Of a DNA stretch of 46,749 nucleotides, positions 35,909-45,031 are shown in pieces. Position 1 is the stretch's first letter. Each line of letters starts with the position of its first letter. The DNA comes from Sphingobacterium shayense (GTDB lineage: Bacteria > Bacteroidota > Bacteroidia > Sphingobacteriales > Sphingobacteriaceae): positions 1 to 46,749 of the forward strand of contig NZ_JABMCQ010000010.1 in NCBI RefSeq assembly GCF_013179575.1. Direction: 5' to 3'. Below the pieces are notes generated by a model. That model was not told the origin of the DNA, searched no databases, and saw nothing but the letters and a program-made list of their open reading frames with translations. The position numbers were made by a program, and so were the translations under genes.

Positions 35909-37834
35909 ATGCAAAAAATAATAAGATCATTCCTAAGGAGCTCCGTTATCCTCACGCTTACTTGCGCCGTTATAAGTAGTGCGCTTGCCCAAGATTACAG
36001 ATTCGGTCCGAGCGCCAAAGACTATGCTGGCTACCTCTTTGCATATTTTAAGGGCAACGCCGTAAAAGACGAAGCGGTATGCTTCGCTATCAGTACCGAC
36101 GGTTATACCTATCGCGCATTGAATAGCAACAACCCTGTGTTGGACTCTAAATTAATAAGTAGCACTGGCGGTGTCCGCGATCCTCATATCCTACGAGGCC
36201 AGGACGGCAAAACATTCTTCATGGTTCTGACCGATATGACCTCCTCGAAAGGCTGGGACTCCAATAGAGCTTTAATATTGCTTAAGTCAAATGATCTTAT
36301 ACATTGGGATCATGCAATCATTAACATTCAAGACAGATACGCTGGCCAGCAGGATCTAAAGCGTGTGTGGGCGCCGCAAACCATTTACGATGCTGCAGCG
36401 GGAAAGTATATGGTTTACTGGTCTATGCAACATGGCCAGGGGCCCGATATTATGTACTACGCCTATGCCAATAAGGAATTCACTGATTTTGAATCCGAGC
36501 CGAAAGTATTATTTCGCCCTAGAAACCACAAATCGACAATCGATGGCGACATCATCAATAAAAACGGGCTATTCTATCTCTTCTACAAAACAGAAGGCGA
36601 TGGTAACGGGATAAAGCTTGCATTAACCGACTCCTTAACTTCCGGAAAATGGATTGAGCAGCCCGGTTATAAGCAGCAAACGAGCGATGCTGTTGAAGGG
36701 TCTAGTATTTTTAAGCTTAACCATTCGGACAAATATATTCTGATGTATGACGTATACGGCAAAGGATCTTACCAATTTACCGAAACATTGGATCTTGACC
36801 AGTTCAAGGTAATTGACAAACAAGTGCGTATGGATTTTCATCCCCGCCACGGCTCTGTTATCCCGCTCACACGTGAGGAAATAAAAAAACTAACTGCTCA
36901 TTGGGGCTCCCCGCAAGATGTGCCGCTATCACTAAAGAAAAATCCTATTATTGATGGCCATTACGCCGATCCGGACATCATATACTCCAACAAAATGGGC
37001 AAATATTACCTCTATCCTACAAGCGACGGTTTTGACGGATGGGGAGGTTATTATTTTAAAGCCTTTTCCTCCCCTGATCTTAAAAGTTGGAAGGATGAGG
37101 GAGTTATATTGGATCTTAAACGTGACGTCCCTTGGGGACCGCGTAACGCCTGGGCGCCAACAATTACAGAGAAAAAGATCCATGGAGAATACAAATATTT
37201 CTACTATTTCACCGCAGCTCAAAAAATTGGCGTTGCCGTCTCGAATGACCCTGCGGGTCCCTTCAAAGATTCAGGAAAGCCACTCATTGACAGCAAGCCA
37301 GCGGGTATTAAAGGCGGACAGGAAATAGACCCTGCAGTATTCAATGATCCAAAATCGGGTAAAAGCTTCCTATACTGGGGTAACGGGTATCTTGCCGTTG
37401 CCGAGCTGAATAAAGCTATGATTTCGATCAAGAAAAAGACACTCAAAGTAATTACACCCGACGACACTTTTCGCGAAGGTGTTTACGTGATCTATCGGGA
37501 CGGACGCTATTACTTTTTATGGTCAGAAAACGACACGCGTAGTCCGGATTATAGGGTACGCTATGGCACCGCCAGTTCACCATATGGCCCGATAGATATT
37601 CCTGAGAATAATCTTATCCTACAAAAGGATACAACGCAGGGAATCTACGGAACAGGGCACAACTCCGTTCTACAGATTCCTGGTAAAGACGAATGGTATA
37701 TTGTCTATCACCGTTTTAGCTATCCGGACGGGATACATATGGGTGATGCCGCAGGTTATAATAGAGAGGTGTGCATGGACACACTCGTCTTCGACCGGCA
37801 CGGTGCGATATTACCGATCAAACCTACACATTAA
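35909..37834 (+). CDS. Exported protein with two tandem GH43 domains
   Basis: This 641-residue protein has a signal peptide (1-27, ending ALAQD) and two five-bladed-propeller GH43-like modules. Module 1 (about 28-335) has GGVRDPHI with Asp91, TIDGDI and VEGSSIF, consistent with base, pKa modulator and acid. Module 2 (about 345-638) has HYADPDII (Asp354, base), QEIDPAVF (Asp474) and FREGVYV (Glu523, acid), so both sites look intact. GH43 enzymes cleave arabinofuranosyl, xylosyl or beta-galactosyl ends. The subfamily cannot be read by eye. With GH97 and GH2 in the same PUL, an arabinofuranosidase or exo-galactanase is the likeliest activity. The pair of modules may attack two linkages. Confidence 0.88.
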   Translation: MQKIIRSFLRSSVILTLTCAVISSALAQDYRFGPSAKDYAGYLFAYFKGNAVKDEAVCFAISTDGYTYRALNSNNPVLDSKLISSTGGVRDPHILRGQDGKTFFMVLTDMTSSKGWDSNRALILLKSNDLIHWDHAIINIQDRYAGQQDLKRVWAPQTIYDAAAGKYMVYWSMQHGQGPDIMYYAYANKEFTDFESEPKVLFRPRNHKSTIDGDIINKNGLFYLFYKTEGDGNGIKLALTDSLTSGKWIEQPGYKQQTSDAVEGSSIFKLNHSDKYILMYDVYGKGSYQFTETLDLDQFKVIDKQVRMDFHPRHGSVIPLTREEIKKLTAHWGSPQDVPLSLKKNPIIDGHYADPDIIYSNKMGKYYLYPTSDGFDGWGGYYFKAFSSPDLKSWKDEGVILDLKRDVPWGPRNAWAPTITEKKIHGEYKYFYYFTAAQKIGVAVSNDPAGPFKDSGKPLIDSKPAGIKGGQEIDPAVFNDPKSGKSFLYWGNGYLAVAELNKAMISIKKKTLKVITPDDTFREGVYVIYRDGRYYFLWSENDTRSPDYRVRYGTASSPYGPIDIPENNLILQKDTTQGIYGTGHNSVLQIPGKDEWYIVYHRFSYPDGIHMGDAAGYNREVCMDTLVFDRHGAILPIKPTH

Positions 37835-37878
37835 AACCAGTAGAACGATTAAAAAAAGCATCCCAAACCGCAAAAACA

Positions 37879-40347
37879 ATGAAAAAATTAATAAGAAAAA
37901 TAACGCTACTCTCTCTTCTGTCAATACTACCCTTACTAACAATATTCGCCCAGCCCGGATTTGGTGAGGCGACACGGATTAATAAGGACTGGCACTTTCA
38001 TTTAGGTGACCTCGATAGTGCTACCACAATCAATAGAGGCATTGGCAATGAAGATCAGCGATGGCAGCGGGTACAACTCCCCCACGACTGGAGTGTATCC
38101 CTTCCTCTTAGTCCAACCCTTGCAAGTGCAACGGGGTATCTTCCCGGAGGTATCGGATGGTACCAGAAAAGCATCCATATACCTGGCAGCGATAAGGGGA
38201 AACAGCTATACCTCTATTTTGAAGGTGTATACAACCGAAGCGAGGTCTTTCTAAATGGAAAATCTTTGGGAACACGTCCCAATGGCTACCTTTCTTTTAG
38301 CTACGATATAAGTCCAGCAGTGGAATACGACAAAGAGAATATCATCACCGTAAAAGTAGATCACAGCCAGAGCGCCGACTCCAGATGGTACACCGGATCG
38401 GGAATTTATAGAGATGTATGGCTTGTCAAAGCTGCTCCCATTCATATTGCGCAGTGGGGCGTCTACGCTTACCCTCAGCTCACGGGCAATAATGGGACGT
38501 TACAGGTCGAAGTCGAGCTTACTAATCAGGGTACTTCGGGCAAGCAAGCAACTGTGCTTTCTGAGCTGCTTGATCCTAACGGTAGGGTTGTTGCAAAAAA
38601 AACAGTTAAAACACTGTTAGGAACAAGCGTAACGGAAGCCGTGAAGCTGGAACTGACGGCGAAAAACCCGCAGTTGTGGGATCTGGAGAACCCTAATCAG
38701 TATACACTAAAAACAACTGTTTTGGTCGATGGGAATAAAACTGACTATTCGGAGATAAAAACGGGGTTTCGCTCGTTTACCTTTGACCCAGACAAAGGTT
38801 TCGCGCTAAACAACAAATGGATGAAGGTGAAAGGTGTATGTATACACCATGATGCTGGCGTGTTGGGCGCAGCGATGTATCCTGAGGTATGGCGGCGCCG
38901 ACTTTTGACGTTAAAATCTATCGGGGTGAATGCCATCCGGACAAGTCACAACCCCCAGGCGAGCGCATTGTACGAGCTTTGCGATGAGCTAGGCCTGCTA
39001 GTCATGAACGAAGCGTTCGATGAGTGGGAGTTTCCTAAGCGTAAATGGCTTGAAGGATGGAATGTAGGAACTCCGGGGTTTCAGGGGTCCTTTGATTATT
39101 TCGAGCAATGGGGAGAACGTGATCTAGCTGATATGGTCAAACGAGACCGCAATCACCTCTCTATTTTTGCTTGGAGCATCGGCAATGAGGTCGACTATCC
39201 GAATGACCCCTACTCTCACCCAGTGCTTGACGGCGATGGAGCGGGTGGGTTCACCCAAGCGATGTTTGGCGGCTATAAAAAAGATGCCCCCGACGCGATG
39301 CGCCTAGGTGTTATCGCAAAAAAACTCGCTTCGATCGTACGCAAATACGATAGGTCTCGCCCTGTTACAGCGGGTCTTGCTGGCGTCGCTATGTCGAACC
39401 AAACCGAATACCCAGATGCGCTTGACATCGCAGGATACAATTACACCGAGAGCCGCTACCAAGAGGATCATAAGCGTTACCCTAAACGCGTGATCTACGG
39501 CAGTGAGAACAGGCATGACCTTGAAGCTTGGGCAGCAGTTCGCGATAATCAGCATATATTTGGCCAGTTTCTTTGGACCGGTATTGACTACCTGGGGGAA
39601 TCCGGCAGATGGCCGTCACGGGGCTTTTATTCGGGGCTTCTGGATTTCGCAGGGTTTATTAAACCAAGAGGTTATTTCCGTAAATCACTGTGGTCGGATA
39701 CTCCGATGGCCTACATCGGCTCCTATCCGGTGAACGATAGAAACAGATCCGATAATCCATCGATGGATGCATGGCCGGTATGGAACTATACGGAAGGGCA
39801 ACAAATCCGTATAGTTTGTTACACGAACGCAGCAGCGGCCCGGCTAGAGCTAAACGGGAAACCGGTGGGTGAAAAAAGATCTCACGATAAAAAAACTGGC
39901 ATTATATCGTGGGATATTCCTTACGCTGCAGGCAAGCTTGAGGCGATTGGACTCAATGACAAGGACGAAATAATTACGCGCGATCATATTCAAACATCCG
40001 GACGTCCGGCAGCTATTACCTTGGTAAACTCCACGCCACTTACAATAAAAGAAAATGGCGGTGTGGCACAAATCGAACTGCAAATAGTTGACGAAAATGG
40101 AATTCCGGTAGCAATAGCGGACGATGAGATCACTTGTAAAGTCATTGGCAATGCCCGGCTACTAGGCCTGGAAGCCGGAAATAATTCCGACATGGGCGAC
40201 TATACGGATAACCGCCAGCGTGCGCATCATGGAAAGATGATTGTCTACATTCAGTCCACAGGAAACCTCGGGAAAGAAACAGAAATTCAGTTTACTGCTC
40301 CATGGTTAAAGCCAGTGAACAAAAAAATAAACCTAACTGGGCAATAA
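37879..40347 (+). CDS. GH2 beta-galactosidase-type enzyme
   Basis: I start at 37879 (822 residues, MKKLIRKITLLSLLSILPLL signal, ending IFAQP). A longer frame from 37771 would overlap the GH43 gene and mask the signal peptide. Order: GH2 sugar-binding jelly roll (about 30-190, RINKDWHFHLGD, LPHDWSVS), Ig-like domain (about 190-295), catalytic barrel (about 300-600), then DUF4982-type and Ig-like C-terminal domains. Catalytic residues are Glu437 in WSIGNEVDY (acid/base) and Glu543 in VIYGSENRH (nucleophile). HNPQASALYELCDELGLLVMNE is the classic GH2 active-site strand. Likely a periplasmic exo-beta-galactosidase, with specificity inferred from context. It is the last gene of the PUL, followed by a terminator. 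Confidence 0.9.
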   Translation: MKKLIRKITLLSLLSILPLLTIFAQPGFGEATRINKDWHFHLGDLDSATTINRGIGNEDQRWQRVQLPHDWSVSLPLSPTLASATGYLPGGIGWYQKSIHIPGSDKGKQLYLYFEGVYNRSEVFLNGKSLGTRPNGYLSFSYDISPAVEYDKENIITVKVDHSQSADSRWYTGSGIYRDVWLVKAAPIHIAQWGVYAYPQLTGNNGTLQVEVELTNQGTSGKQATVLSELLDPNGRVVAKKTVKTLLGTSVTEAVKLELTAKNPQLWDLENPNQYTLKTTVLVDGNKTDYSEIKTGFRSFTFDPDKGFALNNKWMKVKGVCIHHDAGVLGAAMYPEVWRRRLLTLKSIGVNAIRTSHNPQASALYELCDELGLLVMNEAFDEWEFPKRKWLEGWNVGTPGFQGSFDYFEQWGERDLADMVKRDRNHLSIFAWSIGNEVDYPNDPYSHPVLDGDGAGGFTQAMFGGYKKDAPDAMRLGVIAKKLASIVRKYDRSRPVTAGLAGVAMSNQTEYPDALDIAGYNYTESRYQEDHKRYPKRVIYGSENRHDLEAWAAVRDNQHIFGQFLWTGIDYLGESGRWPSRGFYSGLLDFAGFIKPRGYFRKSLWSDTPMAYIGSYPVNDRNRSDNPSMDAWPVWNYTEGQQIRIVCYTNAAAARLELNGKPVGEKRSHDKKTGIISWDIPYAAGKLEAIGLNDKDEIITRDHIQTSGRPAAITLVNSTPLTIKENGGVAQIELQIVDENGIPVAIADDEITCKVIGNARLLGLEAGNNSDMGDYTDNRQRAHHGKMIVYIQSTGNLGKETEIQFTAPWLKPVNKKINLTGQ

Positions 40348-40354
40348 GCTCCTA

Positions 40355-40388
40355 TTATTACGGGTAGTTGCAGAACTGCCCGTAATAA
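40355..40388 (+). terminator. Terminator of the PUL
   Basis: Arms TTATTACGGGTAGTT and AACTGCCCGTAATAA (one G-T pair) close over GCAG, followed by TTTATTATAGG. It begins 8 bp after the GH2 stop codon. The remaining stretch to 40683 holds no gene. An AT-rich promoter-like TAATTTTTGTATAAATTAG lies at about 40650-40670 before the next small gene. Confidence 0.8.
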
Positions 40389-40683
40389 TTTATTATAGGT
40401 TTCTCACAATTATGATGTTCGATCACATTCAATGGTTCACTAGAACTACTCCTTCGATATTGATGTAGCACCCCACGCTTGCTTTTTCTGACATGCAATA
40501 TTTTAGGTCAGCATATCTAGTTTTGCTATGGATTCGATTATTTTAAGAGATTTGGCATTGCGGACTACGAGTATTTAAATACTGGTATCTTACCCACACA
40601 GAACATGTTCCTACTTGAATAATCTACCCTTTTTACCAGCGATATTACCTAATTTTTGTATAAATTAGACAATTAATAGAATT

Positions 40684-40905
40684 ATGGCAATCGCAATTAA
40701 AAATGTTCCTGTATTAAAAGGATCGGAAGCTCTTAGCTTTGAAACTAGAGCGAAGGCTTCTATTGCTCAAAAAGCTACCATTAAGTTTACTGAACAGCTT
40801 CAAATATCCTCAAAAAGGCTAAAATCTAAAATCATCCTCGTGAGTTTTCTTTACGAAAAATGCACTTTTAGGTCATATACCTTAGCAGATATGACTCTAG
40901 TTTAA
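40684..40905 (+). CDS. Small antitoxin-like protein, possibly degraded at its C-terminus
   Basis: This 73-residue protein begins MAIAIKNVPVLKGSEALSF, with ATIKFTEQLQISSKRLKS further on. From memory this pattern (MxIAIKxIPVLKG, then a hydrophobic helix and a lysine-rich end) belongs to very small Bacteroidota proteins of about 50-60 residues encoded just before a GNAT-type putative toxin. Here no such partner follows, and the last 22 or so residues (IILVSFLYEKCTFRSYTL) look like run-on past a lost stop. The upstream AT-rich promoter-like element supports transcription. It could be an orphan antitoxin left after loss of its toxin. The family recollection is unverified. Confidence 0.4.
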   Translation: MAIAIKNVPVLKGSEALSFETRAKASIAQKATIKFTEQLQISSKRLKSKIILVSFLYEKCTFRSYTLADMTLV

Positions 40906-40981
40906 ACGTATAAAGTTAGGCTCTTTTTTTTATTAGTTATCAGCTTTCTTTCTGCCGTAGTGTACACATAACCGTGTGCAT

Positions 40982-41476
40982 TCACTTTTTCAAAATCTTC
41001 ACATCCCGAATACTGTCTTTTGTTCCTACAAAAAAATCTCCCGTAAATTCTACGGATAGCTTTGGTAGTCTATCTCGTTCTATTACGAGATATCCAGCGC
41101 TTCCCATTAAATTATCCAACATTAGATACTTCGGTGAAAAGTCAATTTTTTCAGCCAACAACGAACCATTTAACCAAACAATACTCCAGTGTTCATAGTC
41201 TTTATCGAAAATCTTTTCTTTGGACTCTTTTGACAATGAAAGTTCTTCCGATAATTTTGCTCTGGCAACTTCGTTACTTAGAATAATGACTCTATCAAAA
41301 TCCAAGCAATCCAGATCTAGATCAATTGAATCGCCAGCATTAATAGTCGTGATTTTACTTTTTAAAATGTTTGCGCAATTAAGATCTGTACCGTCTTTCA
41401 TTTTGTTTCCCTTGCAGGCGGCAAGACTGTAGAGAAAAAGCAAAATACCGATACTATAAAACAATTTATTTCCCAT
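40982..41476 (-). CDS. Putative lipoprotein, possible immunity-like neighbour of a DUF6973 relic
   Basis: I place the start at 41476 (164 residues, MGNKLFYSIGILLFLYSLAAC signal with lipid Cys about residue 21), since the longer frame from 41500 overlaps the upstream gene. The mature part is acidic (INAGDSIDLDLDCLDFDRVI) with beta-strand segments and ends FVGTKDSIRDVKILKK. No named family is recognised. It lies 8 bp after the end of a frameshifted DUF6973 gene, so the two were one operon. Small lipoproteins in this position beside toxin-like domains are often immunity proteins, but nothing in the sequence proves it. Confidence 0.6.
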   Translation of the reverse strand: MGNKLFYSIGILLFLYSLAACKGNKMKDGTDLNCANILKSKITTINAGDSIDLDLDCLDFDRVIILSNEVARAKLSEELSLSKESKEKIFDKDYEHWSIVWLNGSLLAEKIDFSPKYLMLDNLMGSAGYLVIERDRLPKLSVEFTGDFFVGTKDSIRDVKILKK

Positions 41477-41484
41477 AATGTCGG

Positions 41485-41851
41485 TTAATTTCCAGAACAT
41501 TGCTCAGATCCATCATACACAAAATCACCGATTGGTTCAGTGGGCAATGGAACATCACCATTAAAACCAACTATTATAATTTCACCATCTGCAACTGCTT
41601 GATCAAAAATATTCATAAATTCATGGATGTTTATAGTGTCATATGAATCTCCATAGTTTGCTCCCCATTGATTGTTATTTATATCCATCGCATACTCTGG
41701 CTAGCACAATCGGTGCGGATTGTTCATGCGCTATTCCTAGCTCAATTGCGGCATTCTTGCCAAACGCGTTTGCATTTAACGCGGTGAAAAGTGCGTGCCG
41801 TAAAGCGTCACCGTAACCATTATCGAAAAAAGTGAAATTTTTTGTTTGCAT
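41485..41851 (-). pseudogene. Frameshifted DUF6973-like gene
   Basis: From ATG 41851 the minus strand encodes MQTKNFTFFDNGYGDALRHA, then LFTALNANAFGKNAAIELGI and AHEQSAPIVLA, before running into TAA at 41675. Removing one A near 41700 joins it to EYAMDINNNQWGANYGDSYD and on to CSGN at the stop 41485. The joined product of about 122 residues has the DUF6973 pattern: GDALRHALFTALN, AHE, then MDINNNQWG (family form xxDxxNNxxG). DUF6973 domains occur at the C-termini of YD/Rhs-type secreted proteins and as small stand-alone genes. An in-frame stop just upstream of 41851 shows no larger parent remains here. It could be expressed as two peptides, but loss of function is more likely. Confidence 0.7.
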
Positions 41852-42308
41852 AATGTATTTTATTTAAAAAAAATCCTTTGTCGACTATACATTGAATTTA
41901 TTCCGTTTATTGTCTTTGTATAGTTGCCATCGGCAGAGGGTATCCTTTTTTCGTTTTATGGCATACACTGAAAGTTTAGTCCACAAAACCCTTCTCGTGA
42001 GATCCTGAGTATCTATTGCGACTTAACTTCAGTCAGTATTATAAATCCCTGATTACACGTAAAACTAACCGATACACCGTGTGGTTTTGTCCAGTTCTTT
42101 TTATCTCAATGGGGACATATGCAAAAAAAAAGAATTATTTTAAATTTGTGATCGGATCAAATTATTTTTTTGTTAATTCTTTGTACATAGAATACGCTCC
42201 CACATCGAAATGCGAGTTTTCTAAACAATATAGTCTAAACTGATAATGAGATTTGTTTAGGTGTACCGCATCTTATGCCCTTGGAACATTTAGAAAAAAA
42301 TTCACCTA
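41852..42308. other. AT-rich intergenic region
   Basis: No supported gene was seen. An open plus frame at 42016-42243 has low-complexity, Lys/Phe/Tyr-rich composition and is not convincing. The region separates the DUF6973 relic from the HlyD relic and may hold the promoter of the former. Confidence 0.45.
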
Positions 42309-42674
42309 TCAGAAAAGTACACGAGCTATGTACGATATTGAGCAAAGCTTGCATTCCATAAAAATCCACATGACATGATTCTTGTAAAGAAGCCGAATTT
42401 CCCCCTGAGCAGTCTGCTGTGTATTTGTGACAAAGGAAATCTGTTCCACAACACCTTTAATTGATCCGAATCCATTGTAAGGATAATTGTCCAGTTTGAT
42501 TATGACATCTTGTCCTTTTTCAACCTTTCCTGCGTTTATTTAAGGTAGAAGCACCTGGACTTCGATTTTGGCATTCACTAGAACGATAGAAAAGACCGGT
42601 TCACCAGCCTTCACAAAATGACTGTTGCTCCAGAAGTTCAGATCCTGGACGCTGCCGCAGTACGGACTTTTAAA
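42309..42674 (-). pseudogene. Fragment of a HlyD/membrane-fusion protein
   Basis: A minus-strand frame from 42674 reads LFKSPYCGSVQDLNFWSNSH, FVKAGEPVFSIVLVNAKIEV and QVLLP, then an in-frame TAA at 42537-42539 replaces one residue. It continues INAGKVEKGQDVIIKLDNYP, YNGFGSIKGVVEQISFVTNT and QQTAQG. This is the lipoyl/beta-barrel half of membrane-fusion proteins that serve Bacteroidota peptidase-containing ABC exporters of bacteriocin-like peptides. The N-terminal anchor and hairpin are absent (a stop precedes Leu), and the frame after TAQG, open to 42309, no longer looks homologous. No exporter ATPase or precursor peptide survives nearby. The recognisable part is about 42390-42674. Confidence 0.72.
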
Positions 42675-42707
42675 AAGCTAAAACCTTTTTGTTAATCGAG
42701 AAATGTA

Positions 42708-42719
42708 TAAAATATTTTA
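42708..42719. promoter_or_regulatory. Palindrome upstream of the Xus-like operon
   Basis: TAAAATATTTTA lies about 100 bp before the receptor start, flanked by TGTA and CACT. Its placement would suit an iron-responsive operator, but it is short and AT-rich and no Fur consensus was matched. Confidence 0.25.
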
Positions 42720-42816
42720 CACTCTTTGTGATAAAAAAAGAGGGGTGAACTTTGAATTGCCATGAATTTCCCCTATTATTGCGTGATTTAAACTAATTCT
42801 AAATAAGAAGCAGGAG

Positions 42817-45009
42817 ATGGTTCGTAGAGAAAAAGATTACCTCGCCGCAATTTATTCGGCAATTGCGGTTTTAATATTTTTGGCAAATACAAATTTATTA
42901 GCGCAATCTCCCACCACTACTATACAGAGCGACACCCTTAAACAGTTGAAAGTAGACGAGGTTCAAGTGACCGGTAAAACGAGCATTAGAAAGACCAAGG
43001 AACAGGCGTTTAACATCAACGTTGTCGATGCCAAGCAACTTTATAATTCGTCTGTTGACCTCAATCAAATATTAAACCGAACTTCAGGCGTCCGCATTCG
43101 CGAAGATGGAGGCATGGGTTCTACTTTTAGCTTTTCATTAAATGGCTTTAGTGGCAGGCAAGTGAAGTTCTTCCTTGACGGTCTGCCAATGGACAACTTC
43201 GGATCGTCACTTACCTTGAACAACTTCCCGGCGACAATGGCAGAGCGAATTGAGATATACAAAGGCGTTCTCCCTGTACACCTTGGAGCCGACGCACTGG
43301 GGGGAGCAGTTAATATTGTAACGCGTACCAATGCTAATTTCCTCGATGTTTCCTACGGCTATGGATCGTTCAATACCCATAAAGCCAGTATTAACGGTGC
43401 ATTTACAGATGCCAAAACAGGTTTTACCGTTCGAACAAATGCGTTTTACAACTATTCGGATAACAATTATAAAGTCACCGTAAACCCAATAGACCTAGTC
43501 TCCGGGCAGAAGGGCCCCGAGCAGGAAGTTGAGCGGTTCCACGACACCTACAAATCCATCGCAGCGCAGGTTGAAGTTGGCGTGACCGGCCGCTCGTATG
43601 CCGACCACTTGCTATTTGGTGCCATGGTAGCAGGCAATAACAAAGATATTCAAACAGGAATCACCATGGAGCAAGTATTCGGTGCAAGAACGACAACGAG
43701 CTCCTCAATTATTCCGACATTAAAATACAAAAAATCAGACCTTTTTTTAGATGGCTTAGATCTTACGCTGTTTAGTGCTTATAATATTTCAAACAACAAT
43801 TTTGTGGATACCACCCGGTTACGCTACAACTGGCTAGGAGAAACAGCGCCTACAACGACGGCGGAACTATCACGCACGCAACTTAAAAATCGTGACAAAG
43901 AAGCCCTCACTTCGGCGAACCTGACGTACTCACTAAACAATAGTCACGCGGTATCGTTGAATTACACACTAACCGATTTTCAGAGAAAATCCAGTGATGA
44001 GGAAAACCCCGATAATATTACATTTCTTATGCCGCAGGGACTCCGTAAGCAGACCATAGGTCTATCCTGGCAAGCGACCTACAAGCGTTTTACTTCTACG
44101 GTATTCGGTAAGTTATATGACCTGCATGCAGAATCTTTCGAAGATGTTTCAACAAATACGGTGGCGGACTACGTCCCAACGACGCTAAATCGGACACATG
44201 CCGGATACGGTGCCGCAACCGCTTATTTTATCACACCACAACTTCAGGCGAAAGCATCGTATGAGCATACCTACCGGATGCCCGAGGCAGTTGAGTTGCT
44301 AGGTGATGGCCTATTTGTTCGCCGCAATGCGAACCTAAAACCTGAAAAGAGTGACAATCTGAATATTGGAGCGCTTTATAGCATAATTCCAACAGGTCCT
44401 CATAGGTTGAATTTTGAAGGAAGTTTTATCTTTCGTAACGCGAAAGATTATATCCGGCAAGACCAGCAACAGGTTCAACCTATCGATCGCCAGTTCATCA
44501 ATGTCGGTAATGTGCGCACGACTGGAGCAGAGGCAGAGCTAAGCTACGTATGGAATAATAAACTATTTGCAAGCGTAAATGCTACATTTCAGGACATCAT
44601 CGACCGCACAGAGTTTCTGGTGAGTGAGAATTTAACGGGAACGACGACCAGTCCCAATTTAAATTACGGCTACCGGTTGCCAAATATGCCTTACCTTTTT
44701 GGAAACGCAAACATTGGTACGCGGCTACACCCCACGCCTAACGATAAAAATACGTTAAGTCTAAATTATGGTCTTAGCTATGTCGAAAAGTATTATTTTA
44801 CCCCCAATCAAATTGGCCAAAATAACCACGATATTATCCCGAGGCAAATATCGCATGACCTGTTTGCCGACTACTCAATCAACGATGGCAAATACGTTAT
44901 TGCTTTAGAGTGCAAGAATATAATGAATGAAAAATTGTACGATAACTATTTACTTCAGAAACCAGGACGCTCTTTTTTTATCAAGCTTCGATATTTTATA
45001 ACTCAATAA
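42817..45009 (+). CDS. TonB-dependent receptor, XusA-like (siderophore type)
   Basis: This 730-residue protein has a signal peptide (1-28, ending NLLAQS). There is no SusC-type N-terminal domain. A plug (about 45-165) has DEVQVTGKTSIRKTKEQAFN, NRTSGVRIREDGG, FSLNGFSGRQVKFFLDGLPM and IEIYKGVLPVHLGADALGGA, and then a 22-strand-type barrel ends FFIKLRYFITQ. This layout is that of small-ligand receptors (FecA/FhuE type) and not of glycan importers. The following genes encode a DUF4374 lipoprotein (22 bp away) and a PepSY membrane protein, the order of the Bacteroides XusABC enterobactin/xenosiderophore system. Iron-siderophore uptake is therefore likely. The exact ligand is not visible. Confidence 0.88.
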   Translation: MVRREKDYLAAIYSAIAVLIFLANTNLLAQSPTTTIQSDTLKQLKVDEVQVTGKTSIRKTKEQAFNINVVDAKQLYNSSVDLNQILNRTSGVRIREDGGMGSTFSFSLNGFSGRQVKFFLDGLPMDNFGSSLTLNNFPATMAERIEIYKGVLPVHLGADALGGAVNIVTRTNANFLDVSYGYGSFNTHKASINGAFTDAKTGFTVRTNAFYNYSDNNYKVTVNPIDLVSGQKGPEQEVERFHDTYKSIAAQVEVGVTGRSYADHLLFGAMVAGNNKDIQTGITMEQVFGARTTTSSSIIPTLKYKKSDLFLDGLDLTLFSAYNISNNNFVDTTRLRYNWLGETAPTTTAELSRTQLKNRDKEALTSANLTYSLNNSHAVSLNYTLTDFQRKSSDEENPDNITFLMPQGLRKQTIGLSWQATYKRFTSTVFGKLYDLHAESFEDVSTNTVADYVPTTLNRTHAGYGAATAYFITPQLQAKASYEHTYRMPEAVELLGDGLFVRRNANLKPEKSDNLNIGALYSIIPTGPHRLNFEGSFIFRNAKDYIRQDQQQVQPIDRQFINVGNVRTTGAEAELSYVWNNKLFASVNATFQDIIDRTEFLVSENLTGTTTSPNLNYGYRLPNMPYLFGNANIGTRLHPTPNDKNTLSLNYGLSYVEKYYFTPNQIGQNNHDIIPRQISHDLFADYSINDGKYVIALECKNIMNEKLYDNYLLQKPGRSFFIKLRYFITQ

Positions 45010-45031
45010 ATTATTTTAAACAGACTATACA

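Noticed and set aside
37771-37878. N-terminal extension of the GH2 gene to 37771
   Set aside because: It overlaps the GH43 coding end, adds an Arg-rich leader and would bury the obvious signal peptide that starts at 37879.
42016-42243. 75-codon plus-strand open frame in the AT-rich gap
   Set aside because: Lys/Tyr/Phe-rich random-like composition, no recognisable motif, and no neighbour in the same unit.
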